Source: Phlebotomus papatasi
Taxonomy: Eukaryota > Arthropoda > Insecta > Diptera > Psychodidae
Reading direction: 5' to 3'
Length of the DNA: 64,000 bases
Assembly: GCF_024763615.1 (NCBI RefSeq)
Contig: NC_077224.1
Span: 70,566,712-70,630,711 of the forward strand
Shown here: positions 1-11,341 of the stretch, piece by piece
Layout: each line of letters begins with the position of its first letter
How positions within the stretch are numbered: the stretch's first letter is position 1
Position numbers and translations under genes: made by a program
Notes under the pieces: model-generated
Told to the model about the DNA's origin: nothing
Database searches by the model: none
What the model saw: only the letters and a program-made list of their open reading frames with translations

Positions 1-1367
1 ACATTTCTTACTCCTTAAATTTGAACAATATTTTCAAAAACGTAACGGAATTCATGTAAAATTCACTTTTCTAAATTAAGGAAAATAACTTTAGAGAATT
101 TTATCAATTTAATTTGTTGTCAAATAGGCGGAATTTGTTAAGAAAATTGATATAATACGACAATATTGAGGAAACACCAGAGAAAAATAGTTCTAATTCA
201 GACTCCATGCAAAATTTCTTTTACATAACCTCATATATTACATTTTCAATGCAACCGTCGTTCAAATTTGAGAAGTTCAAATTTGAGGAACTCGACTGTA
301 ATATCTCAGAAAATATAGAAAGTACATAAATTCTGTTATGATAAACCCCTCTAAAAAAGAATTCTAAAGTTTTGACGTATTATCCGTGAATTTTACCATA
401 ACTATATAAATACAATTTTCAAATAAATACATTTGCTGTACAGGAGAACAAATATTCTTGCGAGAAAACTTGAATGCACATTTTTTATTAGTCTGGAGGT
501 GCAAGAAAGGTCAATTGGGGGGATTCTGTAGATATCTTGCTTGGAGTAAACTAATGAAAAATGCAAATCACTGCAGTTTATGGTAACAAGGAAGAAATAT
601 TGAAAAATGAATGTAAAAAGAGAGATTCACTTTGGGTATTTGATGTAAATATATAAGAGAATTTCCATGCAGTAGGTGGATTATTGCGAAAATGCCCATC
701 AACTCGTCCAACCTTGATACTTGAAGTTGAAACTTATATTGTGATATATTTTTTTTAAACGATAAAACAATAATTGTACACACACAAAATTGTTCACCTT
801 CACAAGACATGTTTGCCGGATAGTTTTGAACAAGTTACTTTTTAATATGTATGGCTTGATAAGGCATTTTCTCCTTCTCTTAGCTCCACGTGGTTAGCAA
901 ATCAGATTAAGTTTGTGGCGTATAAAACGTAGTAATATTTAAATTATGTAAAAGACTAACAGAAACTTTCGTTGAAGGTTGAAAGCCGGTGTTCGATGAG
1001 GAATTCATTCATATTATTTTAATCTTTTCAGATAGTCACATGTGGTAACATACAAATGTAGAACAAATTTGTATTAAATTTATTTTCGATGTGTGCAATC
1101 ATGATTCGCAATCTTTTTCTTCTGTTTCTCCTTCCGCTGAAAATAAAAAATCACGATACTGCTGATTTATTCGTCTCCTAATGTGCTTACCATGAAGATG
1201 AGCCGCGAATATCAGATAAATGTTCCAGGAAATGTTCTCCAAAAACTGCCTGATAGTAGAAGAGAAATTACATTGAGCACTTGACATTGAACATTTTAAT
1301 GACTAGTTGCGTATAATTTTCAAATATTTATCATAATAATGTGAGTCCAGCAGAATTGTGACGAGTT
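1..1367. other. Intergenic sequence downstream of the calaxin-like gene
   Basis: AT-rich sequence with no convincing gene. Two short minus-strand segments (1191-1249 and 1099-1136) are bounded by good splice consensus sequences and are discussed as a finding, but their coding potential is too short to call a gene. The rest holds short spurious open frames only. Confidence 0.6.
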
Positions 1368-1373
1368 TTTATT
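1368..1373 (-). other. Putative polyadenylation signal of the calaxin-like gene
   Basis: AATAAA on the minus strand, about 225 bases past the stop codon at 1599-1601. It is a plausible 3' end signal for the calaxin-like transcript. The motif is common in AT-rich DNA, so this is an inference from position. Confidence 0.4.
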
Positions 1374-1598
1374 TCATTTTTTTTAAAGACGGGATTACGT
1401 TTCCCAATAATAACAATTTCCATAATTAAACATTGTTCTTGTAATTATGTCCTAAGATGAATTGACTTTTCGCAATTTGTTGAACTTATTAATTATGAGG
1501 ATTTTTGACTCAACTTGCTTCCAATGTACTAAAAATTATTCGCCTACAGATAGTCAAAAGGTAATTCAAACAGCAACAATTTAACCATATTGAGATTC

Positions 1599-2078
1599 TT
1601 AAGCCTGAAGTGTGGATAGGAAAGAAATGGTTGCACCCTCAGAGGGAAGACACTGTCCAAAGGCTTCCAGCAGCAGAGGTTCTTCCGTTACGGCTGTTGA
1701 AAAGTCCTGAAAGCTCACTTTTCCATCCTTATCAATGTCAAACTTCCTCAGAGCAATCTCTACCAAATCCCGAACTCCTTCATCCGGATCTTCATCTTGG
1801 GGTTGTTTTATCAGACAATTCCTCAGAAGGATGAACATTTCGTCCTTTGTAATGTAACCATCGCTATTGAGATCATAAACCCTAAAGCAAAATGCTACTT
1901 TCTCTGCTTCGGAACCTCGTAAAAAGATGGATAAGCCAACGATCCATCCTTCGAGCCTCAGTGGCATTCCTTCGTACCCTGTATCCCAGGCACAAAAGAT
2001 CCTCTCCATCAGAGTCTCTTCCGTCACAATGTCGAATGTGCTGTGCAAAAGTTCTCTAAACACTGCCCGGTCAATTCC
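1599..2078 (-). CDS. EFCAB1: Calaxin-like gene, exon 3 (terminal, EF-hand exon)
   Basis: Encodes residues 150-308 and holds all three EF-hand regions. Its upstream boundary is an acceptor ending TTTCCAG at 2079-2081. Translation enters at Gly-Ile-Asp-Arg, exactly where the family homology begins, and ends at the TAA at 1601-1599. Confidence 0.9.
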   Translation of the reverse strand, partial: GIDRAVFRELLHSTFDIVTEETLMERIFCAWDTGYEGMPLRLEGWIVGLSIFLRGSEAEKVAFCFRVYDLNSDGYITKDEMFILLRNCLIKQPQDEDPDEGVRDLVEIALRKFDIDKDGKVSFQDFSTAVTEEPLLLEAFGQCLPSEGATISFLSTLQA

Positions 2079-5000
2079 CTGGAAATGCACAGAATTTTAC
2101 CTTAAAGAAAAGTATAGAAAACAATTAAAAATACTTGTAAAATTATAATTATTTTAGCATTTTTAGATATTATTATTACACACCGTTAATATTAGATTGA
2201 ATATTTGTTTAAATAAAGGGCCCTGAATAAAGATATACGCGAAACTATTCATATCTCCTTTACATACTTATGGTGCATTCAATTATCTATATTGCTCTGT
2301 AGAATTCTTTAAGTCATAAGGTGCTATGGAACCATTTTAAAATAATTTATATTATTAGCTTACTTCTATGATCAAAATTAAGTATATTTTACTACTTAAA
2401 AAGGTTTCTTTTATTATTTTAAAAGTAACAGAACTAATTCTAAGACACATTGTAAGGACAATGCGTTTAATGTTGAATAAAATAGTAAAAACAATCTAAA
2501 ATCTTTTAATTTTATATTCTTTAATTTTTCAACATTGGAACGAAGTCGTAAATGAAACTTTGTTCACAAATATTATTTATTCCTCTACCAGAAAACACTC
2601 ATTGCACAAAGCTTTCCCACTAGATAAAAACTCACAAAACATTTTTAAAAAAAAGCTGAATTGTTGAGAACAAGAAATTATTTATTCGAGAAAATAAATT
2701 GAAAAAGTAAAGATTCTGTGTAAAGATTGTCCATATACCAAAATATGCGGTTTTTATGGACAGTATATATTTAAGATAATTCTTTTTTTACAAAACAACA
2801 TTATCACAAGTTTATGACGAAAATGCTCAATTTTCTTAAAGTTAATCTGTAAAAGAGTGGCTATGTGTCCCAGACTTTGTAAGGTGCTCAAACTCGTGAC
2901 TATGGTGTCTACACATTAGTAGAAATTTTTTAAAAAATGCCTTTTTAAAGAAAATTTCCCCTATCCTTGTAGGCAAAAACGTCAGATTTTTTTAAAAAAG
3001 GCATTTTTTTAAAAAAATTTCTACTAGTGTGTAGACGCCATTTAGATACTATACCTCAAAAGTACTTTTTTATCATTTACCGTTTACCGGGTTTCAACCG
3101 ACTTGAGCCAACTTATAAATCACTAAAAACATTGGGCGATATACAAGCTTTAAGAGTAATATTTATAATTCAGAAAGAAATGAGTTATTTGTTAAAAATC
3201 GGTTCATTACCGGTTCGTGACCGATTGAAACTGCTGCAGTTTTATTGCAAATTCTAAGACCCAGAATAGACACAGGGATCGGCTTAGGGATCAGCCCGAA
3301 AAATTAGGATTGGTGTTGATACTAATCTGATCTTCTAAATTCGTGAGGTCTAGTGAAATTACGGGGATTAGGCGACATCAACGCCAGTACTAAAAATAAA
3401 AAGCTTCACTTTGGGGGTTTTTGGGATGCTTTTCGAAATGTTAATTGGATGAAAGAACATGGAGAGTAATGGTACGCAATGTTTCAAAATCTTAAAACGC
3501 ATTATTATTGGAATAAAGAGAAGATCAGAGCACATAAGAAGTCTTTCAAATATCAAAGTGTAATAGAAATTTATGCTTAAAACGCAAATCCTTAATCCTA
3601 AATCCTCAGTGTATGATAGTTTGAGCTGATCCTTTACCACCAAATTTTTCGAGCTGAGTATTCTCCGGGATCAACCTGTGTCTATTTTCGGCAAAACGAG
3701 CGTAAACATGATGATAATGTCACATATAAGATTAATATTAAGATTAATACTTTCTGAACTGCGAGAGTGCTAACAAGGGATAGCAAGTGTTTTATCTTGC
3801 CCCTCTCTTGATACTTATTATGCTTTCCTTTCCAATTTAAATTTCAATTTCAATTTAAAACAAATTATATTACCTAAAAATGTCACATCGAAAACTATGA
3901 TCAAAACAATTTAAATTTTTACTAGATTGCAAATGAAAATTTCATGTGGAAATTATGGATAGTACTTCTAAATCATAACGAAAATTGCATGCAGAAGGGA
4001 AAGATTTTCCCAGGGTGAAATGCATAAATTATCCCAACCAGTACAAAGTAATCAAAACAATTTGTTAAATTATACTAAAAGTCTTTTATGCAAGTCATAT
4101 GGTTATTCCACGATGGGTTACAGCTCATTCACTTAACGTATATATATAAGGAATATTTAATGAAGAAATCAAAAGGCGATAAGAAATCACTAGTAAGTAA
4201 TTTGCATTTCTGGATGGGAGATTGCGTGCCGAGAAGACATAAGAAAATTATTTTTGTTGAAAACAACCAATCCCCCCAATGACAATTCTTAACTGATAAT
4301 TCGTCCAAAAGACACGACTCTTTTCCTATTAACTTCGACAAATATAACAATAATGGCAATTTATCTGATTTAACAAGAAATTACTATTTGCTCAGAATGT
4401 TCATTTAAATTAAATTTTATTATTAAATGTTTTTCTTTTGTTGATTTGGCCTATAAATGGATATTTCCTCATCAATAGCCCTATCCTATTCGTGTTTTTG
4501 CACAAATTCCGCTATAGCATTTCTCGTGTTATTTAATTACTTTCGTAAATTCAGCACCTATCATTGATTGGCACATTACCACAAGTTGAAAGGCATTTTA
4601 ATGCCCCTTTCTACACCTTTCACCTTGCAGCAGAGAAAACACCAGGCGCCTCCATCCTTCCCGCCACCCCACAATGGAGGCGCCGGGTGTTGAAAATTTT
4701 CAAAAGCATTTCGCCTTTTCAAGACGATGGCAAAAGGCGTGCGACATGAAAAGCCGTCAAAAATTGGAGACAAAATGAATGGGGGTGATTTATGAAAAAA
4801 GAACAATGTTTCATCAATTTTCTATAGCATTTCAATATGTTGTTTATTTGATTATTCAGGTGAACAAAACAAAAAAGAAATCCGACAGCCAAACCCCCTT
4901 CTTTTTGTCAGGATGGATAAAAATGTACAACCAGCGGAATTGTTTATCAATGCTGCTCGGGAGTCATGCTTTGTATGGTATATGCAAATAGATCAGGACC

Positions 5001-8000
5001 ATAAAATGGCATATAAAATCAGGGTATAGTATCGGATTTTTGTTTTTTTGAGGGAAGTAAATTGACAATAGTATAAGGAACACTACTCCGGAGAACTCAC
5101 CTCAATTGTAGCATGGGGCTTTGCAATAACCGACCCCGGATTATTGGCTGCCAGAACTCTCGATGTAACGTGACAATTTGTAACGAGTTTTTTGTAGATT
5201 CGACAGAGCGCCTCCAGTTCAATTCTACCAAAGAGAATTAAAAGAAAGTCCATGATAAGCCCTAAAAAACCTCTTGTTATTGTGATTCAACAAAGAATAC
5301 GGTCGAGGAATCGAAATGTTGAAGTATACCTTAACGTAAAAGTTTGCAACCAATTCGAAGGAAATTGCATGATTGGATTAGTTTTAGCTTATCAAGAAAT
5401 CTGATGTAATTTATGAATGTTTTAACTATCAAAATAGGACGCAAAACTTCTTAAAATAGTCTCACTCATAAATATTTATTGACAGAATAAAGGTATAAGA
5501 ATATGAATATTTAAAAAGGAGGCAATAACCCTTCATTGATGTGGATGGAATGCGTAAAAATATATCATAAATAGAAAGATCAATAAATTAAAATTAAAAT
5601 AACCGTTGCAAATTAAAAAGTAAGGTAGAGTCCTATGTCGGCTATGAATGTATTTTTGACTCAAATAAATTACTACCATAATTTAATTAAATAAAATAAA
5701 ATAAAATTAAATTAAATTAATTGAAATTCATTTAAAAATGACATTAAAATAAGTGAAAAACAAGACTCTTTAACACAAATTTCACATTAGTTTAAAAGGA
5801 TTTTTAAAAATTTTGAAAGTTATAAAAACTTTGAATTGCCAATAATGAAAGGGGTAACTCATAAGTAAAAACTGTTATCAGTTGCCTGAGAAATATTTTG
5901 CGAAACCCAAAAACAAACGAAAAATGTTTCGCGTAACCCAATAAATCCAAAGATATTCGAAAACCTAAAAACCCAAATTGTTTCGCGAATCCCGTGAAAC
6001 CCATGAGAAAATTGACAGTACTCTTTTTGAGTTTTTTTGGGAGACATTAGGGATCCTGGACAGTAAACATGACAATGATTACTTAAAGGGGAACCCGAAA
6101 AACCTAAAGATTGTTTTTGAAAACCTGAGACACCAAAAAAAGTTTCGCCAAATGCGAGAACCCTAAAAGAAAATTGTTTAAAACGATAACTGAAAAAACT
6201 CAAAAATTATTGATCGAAATCCGAGAAATCCACAAAAATATTCTCTAAACCACGATGCATAAGAAATCTTTGACAGCCAAGGGAATCAGAAACCTCCAAA
6301 ATATTCGTGAAACCCGAGAAATCCTCAACTTGTTTCGCAAAATTTGAGAGGTCGAAAAATTGATTCCCGAAACCTGAGAAATCGAAAAAAATGTTTTGTG
6401 AAACTTGAAAAATCCAAAAATGGTCGTGAAACTTTAGAAATCCAAAAACGGAAATATTTACGAAACCCGAGAAACTATGCATCCTTGACAGTAAAAATGA
6501 GAATGAACTTCATTTTAAACGAAGGAATTTGAGAAACACAAAAATTTTTTCATGAAGCCCACAAACTCAAAAATTGTTTTACGGAACCTGAAACACCTAA
6601 AACTCGTTACTCGTTATTCGAAATCCATCAAAATATTCGCAACACCCAAGAACCAGAAATCCTTGGCAGACAAGGTATAATTCGGGAAACCCAAAAATAG
6701 TTTCGCGAAAATTAAGAAACCAAAAAAGTATTGTAACATTTTAAAAACCCAAGAATTGTTTCGCGAAACCCGAAAAACGTGTGACAAAATTCAAAAAACC
6801 CACGAAAATATTCACGAAACCAGACATTCTGGAAAGAAAAAAATAGAATAGGCCTATATTTACTTTAAAGGGAACCCGAAAATCTCGAAAATTGTTTTGC
6901 GAAACTTGAGAATCCCAACGAAAAGTTTTGGAAAACTCAAAAATTCAAATATTATTTCACGAATCCCGAAACACCTAAAAATTGTTACTCACTGTCCAAA
7001 AAATGCATGAAAATATTAAAAAAAAAACGAGGAACCAGAAATCCTTGACATAGACACAGGAGTTTGAGAACTTAAAAAAAGCAATGATGTCACATGAAGA
7101 TAAGAAGAGTTCTTTTAATGCAAACTTTGTGAAGCTTGCCATTCATCAATCTGTCTCTTAACCTATGATTGATAAAAGTTATGTCGTTTATTTATTGATA
7201 ATCCTTAATAATGTTAATAGTAAATTAAAAAATCAGCGCTATTACCGTTACTTTACCGATTCATCACCGATTGTGACCGATGCAGTCAGGTTCAGAATTA
7301 AAAGGTCTTTAGAAATGTCCAAATTTAACCAAATCCCTTGAAAATTAGGCCCTCCAGGGTGGTTGACCTTTGACCTTGAATAATTCAAGATGGCGAATTA
7401 ACCGGCGAAAGGGGTCTAAGGACGAAATGTTCATCTCGACTAAATACAAAACATATCTGAAAATCATTGAAATCCCAAGGGCCAATTTTTTGTAATGTTA
7501 AAAAAAACATACTTTTGGAGGGGTTAGAAGGGGGGGGGGTAGTTTGGGTAAGTTAGTTCGCTAGAGCATGCTGACTTGTGGGTGGGGGTCACCGAAGACC
7601 GGAAGTCAATATCTCTTACCGTTTAGCTCTTTCTTGAAAACTGCTCTTTCTTGGAGTTCGAGCAGTTAAAATATAAATTATTCCGTATTAAGTATAAAAG
7701 TTCTTTGGATTTAAAATGAGATTGAAACCTTGAAACCGTAATCATAATAAAACATTGAGGTTAGGCTATATTTAAAAATTTCAACACAAGGATTTCTAAG
7801 ACAAAAAAAGTTATGTTGAAGTAGGAGGGGTTAAAAATTCCAACATTTGAAAAATTTCCGTCTAATTCCTTTATGTAAATTGAAATGATTTAAATTGGAA
7901 TTCATTTCCACTTAACTTTTATCTTTTTATCACCATTCTTTCACCGTTGTCTCAATGTTAATTCCAACCTCCAGGACCAATCGGTGAAAATGTCCCTTCT

Positions 8001-11000
8001 TTGTTTGTATATCCCAGATTAACAATATTTTTACATTTAATTGAGGCTATGCCAGTCAAAAAAAGGGTGCAAAATTGCTGAGCTATTCTGATCAGCTGTT
8101 CGCTAATTTTATTATAACCTACGTTCTTAACTTATCGATAAGTACAGTAGAGTCTCGCTAATTCGGCTCTTTGAAGATCGGGCTACTTTATAATTCGGGC
8201 GGCAGTTAAATTCGAAAAAAGTTTGTTGTCATTTTTCAAGTTCGATTATTATTATAAAATGAAGCAAATAAGCTCAAATTTGTCATTATTTGTCTTAACT
8301 TTGATGTGATTTTGCATTATTAAGAGGTTTTCATGAAATTTATGCAGATGAACAAAAAATCGTTGCATTTCAAACAATTTGCTGCCCGAATTTCTCTCTA
8401 ATTCGGTTGACATTTCGGTCCCAAATGCCCGAATTTGGGAAAGTCTACTGTAGACCGTTTGCAATGTGAGGTTATGGTGAATATAACCTTCGAAAACCCA
8501 TTCAAATTTTGTTATGGAGAAACTTAATATTTCTCCTAATATTTTAAGCAATTTTTAATTTATTTATTTTCTTCTTATTCAAAAATCATGTCAAAAATAT
8601 TCTAAAAAGCGTTAATCATACGAAATATGTTATGGAAGATCAGATGTCATATCATCCGCAACACCATTTTAAATGCCTTGTTTATTTACAAATTTCTCGA
8701 TGATACATTCAAATGTTATTATTAAAAAATATATTTTACACGTACAATTTGAGGTTAGAAATGGATATAATCAAGAAGAAAGGTTATGTCTTTCACTACG
8801 AAATAGTTAACACATCACTTTCAATTTCAATTTTTTTAACTAAACGGTTAAGAAAATTTTGTCATTATTTTCATGCAATATCTGTGAACTTTTCCTATCA
8901 AAAAATCCAACTAAAAATCATCCAAATTTCGTTGTCTATTCCATTTGCTATTAGGTGAGATTCTTAACAATCTCACCTACTATAATCCTAACAAAATTTC
9001 ATGTCCTCCGATCGCGCTCAAACTTGGCCAAAATGTGTTTCGCCACTTCCTGATCACGAATATATGGGGGGCTAAGTTACGTTCCCGGCCGGCCGGCCGG
9101 CCGCTCTTTGGAGCTTAATAGCTCCTAAACTAAAAAAGATATCGACTTGCGGTTTTCGGCAAAGGTTAAATATCGTATGAAAATTGCAACATGGTGCATT
9201 GACCCCCCACCCCCCTCCCCTCCTTCCGCCATTTTGAAGACCCCCCTTTTTTGTTTTCTCAATAGCTCCGGCCCTATGGCATCGAGCGGGGTCAAATTTT
9301 AGTATGTTATAACTGGGCCTTAGAGCTTTCCATCAATATCAAACTTAAGGTCCCCCGACCCCCCTGACCCGAGCTATAAGGGTCCAAAAAAATTTTCTTA
9401 AAATGGCCATAACTCCGGTTCTAATTATCAGAATTTAAAAAATGAGGGCTTTTTGGAAAGCTCTCGTGAAATGCCACTTCCTCTTCTAACATCGCAAGTT
9501 CATAAAACCACCGCTAGGGGCCCTATTATTAAAAAGAAAATTTTTAAATCTTAAAAGTTAAATAACTCAAAAATTCCTTATGCAATCGGGCTGAAATTTT
9601 AGTATGTTGTAGTCGTTGATTATACCTATCAAACAAAAAAAACCTTAAGTCGATCCATAACCCCTGACCCGAGCTATAAGGGGTCAAAGTTCGAACATTG
9701 ACCGGCCTCTATCTCCGGTTCTAATTAACATATCGACATAAATTTTACCTTTTTGGTTTCGTCTCGATGAGCACTTTCAGATGGAAGTTCAAAAAGTCAC
9801 CACAGGTGGCGCTGTGATAGCGTCAAAATTCATCGAAATTCAAAGTCACTTTTCTCAAAAACGGCATTGTGCAAGTTAATGAAATTTTAGTATGTTGTAG
9901 TCCAGTCTAGGACGTTTCCAAAATGGTGCGTATGTGCGCTGTGGTTTTAATAGAACCGGAGATATGAGGGGTCAAATTTCACGAAATTCAAAAAATCATA
10001 TCTCCGGTTCTATGTGACCGATTTTGATGAATGAGGGCTTAAACGAAAGATCTCACCAAATGCTACAACTTTCTAGAATGTTTGAACTTTGTGGGACCAA
10101 CACCAGGGGCGCCACAGTCGAAAAACCAATTTCAATATCACATAACCTCAATTATCTCGACTGTCGCTGAACCGATTTTGATGATTACTTCAACATAATT
10201 GTAGAGCACATTTGTCTCTACATTTCGTCCATACATCATTTTCCACTCAGACCACGCTATCACTCCGATTTTGCCGTTTAAGTGTGAAAAAATTGATTTT
10301 TCCCATAATAACGCTTTGAAATCACTCAGATGCCAATTTGACTGCCTCTACTCCACCAAGACACTTAAAATAGGGTTTTAAATGGAAAGTCCCACAAAAT
10401 ACAATAATTCTTTGATATAGTTGAAGTTCAACAAATGACTACTTGGGGAACTCTGGATGAAAAAACGAGTTAAGAAACAAAAAACCTCGATTATCTTGGC
10501 TTCTGAGTAATCGATGAGATCATGTTCTATGGGAAAATTATAGAGAACATTCTGGTCTACATTTCACCCATATATCACTTTTCTGTCAGTTCATCCAAAT
10601 CCTTGATATTTTGGTTTAAATACAAAATTTGTATAATTTCACGAATTTTATTCAAGATAACTGAATGGCGTCTCCCAACTTCAGCTCTAAATCGAATTTG
10701 CATGCACTCCGAGTTAGCTCACGTTAAGAATCTCACCTACATAAGCCGGTTAGGATTATCTGTCCCTTTTTCACGTGCTTTCATATCCACTAAAAGAAAA
10801 TTGCTAATAAACCTATCAATCACTCATTGTTACAGCAAAATGCACAACTTTGTGCTGCTATCGAGACGATAAATTGCAAATGAAGCAAATGAAACAGTCC
10901 GGGGAAAATTCATTTGAGCAAAAAAAAAAAGAAGAAAAAAAATTACCTGGAAAAGTGGGTTTTCTTCTTGAGTGAATCGAGGAGTTTGGGATTAATTTTC

Positions 11001-11269
11001 CCAGACGCGTCCTCCATCGGTGGTTTGGGCTTCTTTCGTCTCTTCTTCGTGGGATCACTGCTCGTGGATGCAGCAGTTTGAGTTCCACTACTGCTGGCAT
11101 CTTTATCCGTGGCACCTGCAGCCCTGGCGTTGTTCGAGGCACGTCTGCCACTGGCCAGAAATATGGAAACACTCTTCATGATCATTGCCCCTGTTGCGAG
11201 TCCTCCACGTACCCCAGGCTGTTGACTAGAGCCGCGCGCACCATCCATAGCTTTTCCCCACTTTGCCAT
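1599..11269 (-). CDS. EFCAB1: Calaxin / EFCAB1-like EF-hand protein (three exons)
   Basis: Spliced minus-strand gene with exons 11269-10947, 5224-5101 and 2078-1599. The joined frame is 927 nt, 308 residues plus stop. Splice phases agree: AG at the end of exon 1 joins A of exon 2 to make Arg108, and exon 2 to exon 3 is phase 0. Residues about 95-308 match calaxin throughout, including the stretches FLRG, KQP..EDPDEG, DLVEI and LLLEAFG.CLP. A degenerate EF loop lies near 181-192. Canonical loops are 218-229 (D-N-D...E) and 263-274 (D-D-D...D; Asp at position 12 as in vertebrate calaxin). Calaxin binds Ca2+ and helps dock outer dynein arms on ciliary axonemes; in insects this would mean sperm tails or chordotonal cilia. 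Residues 1-100 are an extra Ala/Ser/Gly/Lys-rich region, compared with about 211 residues in vertebrates. The ATG at 11269 is the first after an in-frame stop at 11341-11339. Confidence 0.88.
2903..3040. mobile_element. Foldback/MITE hairpin element, copy 1
   Basis: Near-perfect inverted repeat of about 138 bases. It opens TGGTGTCTACACATTAGTAG and closes with the complementary CTACTAGTGTGTAGACGCCA. The stems run through A/T tracts around a loop of roughly 40 bases. A second element with the same termini lies at 55618-55727. It interrupts a diverged repeat also seen near 50220-50400, so it is a younger insertion. Confidence 0.75.
4642..4692. repeat. GC-rich imperfect hairpin
   Basis: The arms GGCGCCTCCAT and ATGGAGGCGCC flank a loop of about 18 bases, in otherwise AT-rich intron sequence. 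The word GGCGCCTCCATC recurs upstream of the same gene near 12107. No function is evident. Confidence 0.5.
5101..5224 (-). CDS. EFCAB1: Calaxin-like gene, exon 2
   Basis: Short exon of 124 bases, too small to stand out as an open frame alone. It is entered from a TTTGGTAG acceptor and left at GAG|GTGAGT. It encodes residues 109-149, beginning IELEALCRIYKKLV, which corresponds to the helix before the first calaxin EF-hand. The phase fits both neighbouring exons. Confidence 0.85.
5676..5722. repeat. AT-rich simple repeat (AAATT/AAAAT units)
   Basis: A run of ATTAAATAAAAT-type units. Ordinary low-complexity sequence. Confidence 0.7.
5880..7060. repeat. Degenerate minisatellite array in intron 1
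   Basis: About 1.2 kb in which variants of a phrase like TTTCGCGAAACCCGAGAAAT followed by CCAAAAATTG recur every 35-45 bases or so. Each unit carries the small palindrome TTTCGCGAAA. Variants of 'CCTTGACAG' recur at longer intervals (for example near 6050, 6270, 6480, 6660 and 7045), suggesting a higher-order unit of about 200 bases. Short open frames rich in Phe/Ser/Gly here are translations of the repeat, not genes. Confidence 0.8.
7300..7660 (+). repeat. Dispersed repeat, 'TTTTGGAGGGG' family, copy 1
   Basis: Shares successive blocks with minus-strand sequence at about 29440-29640 and plus-strand sequence at about 50480-50700: GACGAAATGTTC, AAAACATAT, TTTTGGAGGGG, GGGGGTCACCGAAG, and a T-rich end like CTTACCGTTTAGCTC. 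Interspersed repeat of unknown class. Confidence 0.6.
8145..8450. mobile_element. TA-flanked MITE (pogo/Tc1-mariner type ends)
   Basis: An element of 306 bases flanked by TA on both sides. The left end reads CAGTAGAGTCTCGCTAATTC; the right end, on the other strand, is CAGTAGACTTTCCCAAATTC. The CAGTA start, TA target and absence of a transposase frame fit a non-autonomous member of the pogo/Tc1-mariner superfamily. Related ends occur at 25423-25690 and 28045-28390. Confidence 0.75.
8951..10740. mobile_element. Large non-autonomous element with ~300-bp internal periodicity
   Basis: Opens with a terminal hairpin (8953-8976, arms GGTGAGATT/AATCTCACC) and ends with AATCTCACCTAC at about 10729-10740. 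The interior carries degenerate monomers whose landmark CTCCGGTTCTA occurs near 9413, 9713 and 10002. Each is followed by a 'GAGGGCTT...AAAG.TCTC' block and then a phrase like CACCAGGGGCGCC. Single related monomers or ends lie at 34390-34600, 16901-16926 and 61121-61160. No transposase is visible and the superfamily is unknown to me. Confidence 0.6.
9085..9104. repeat. (CCGG)n microsatellite
   Basis: A short pure CCGG run, overlapping GGCCGGCC octamers, inside the large element. Striking in sequence this AT-rich. Confidence 0.8.
10947..11269 (-). CDS. EFCAB1: Calaxin-like gene, exon 1
   Basis: Encodes residues 1-107 plus two bases of codon 108, ending TTTTCCAG|GTAATT. The start is the ATG at 11269-11267; an in-frame TGA lies 69 bases upstream with no ATG between. 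Later in-frame ATGs could also serve. The first ~90 residues are low-complexity, with a basic block (KKRRKKPKPP). Only the last ~18 residues resemble the family N-terminus, so exon 1 is mostly lineage-specific. Confidence 0.78.
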
Positions 11270-11341
11270 CGTCAAGCTCCTCCAAAACTCCCAGGACAGA
11301 ACTTTTGCTGTGCGGCTCTGGTTGGCAGAGTGCTGTAATCA

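Larger units (their letters stand above)
2079..5100 (-). other. Calaxin-like gene, intron 2
   Basis: Intron of 3022 bases, donor GTGAGT at 5100-5095 and acceptor CAG at 2081-2079. It holds a hairpin element (2903-3040) inserted in a dispersed repeat rich in CGGTTT-like words (about 2860-3260), and a GC-rich hairpin near 4640-4695. No other gene is apparent. Confidence 0.8.
5225..10946 (-). other. Calaxin-like gene, intron 1
   Basis: Intron of 5722 bases with donor GTAATT at 10946-10941 and acceptor TAG at 5227-5225. It is filled with repeats: a simple AT tract (5676-5720), a minisatellite (5880-7060), a dispersed repeat (7300-7660), a TA-flanked MITE (8145-8450) and a 1.8 kb periodic element (8951-10740). 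No other gene is seen. Confidence 0.8.

Noticed and set aside
5804..6532. Several open frames rich in Phe/Gly/Ser on both strands
   Set aside because: All derive from the minisatellite and shift with unit variation; no start or splice context.
5880..7060. A CRISPR-like array
   Set aside because: Units are degenerate, spacers are not unique or constant in length, and the host is a eukaryote.
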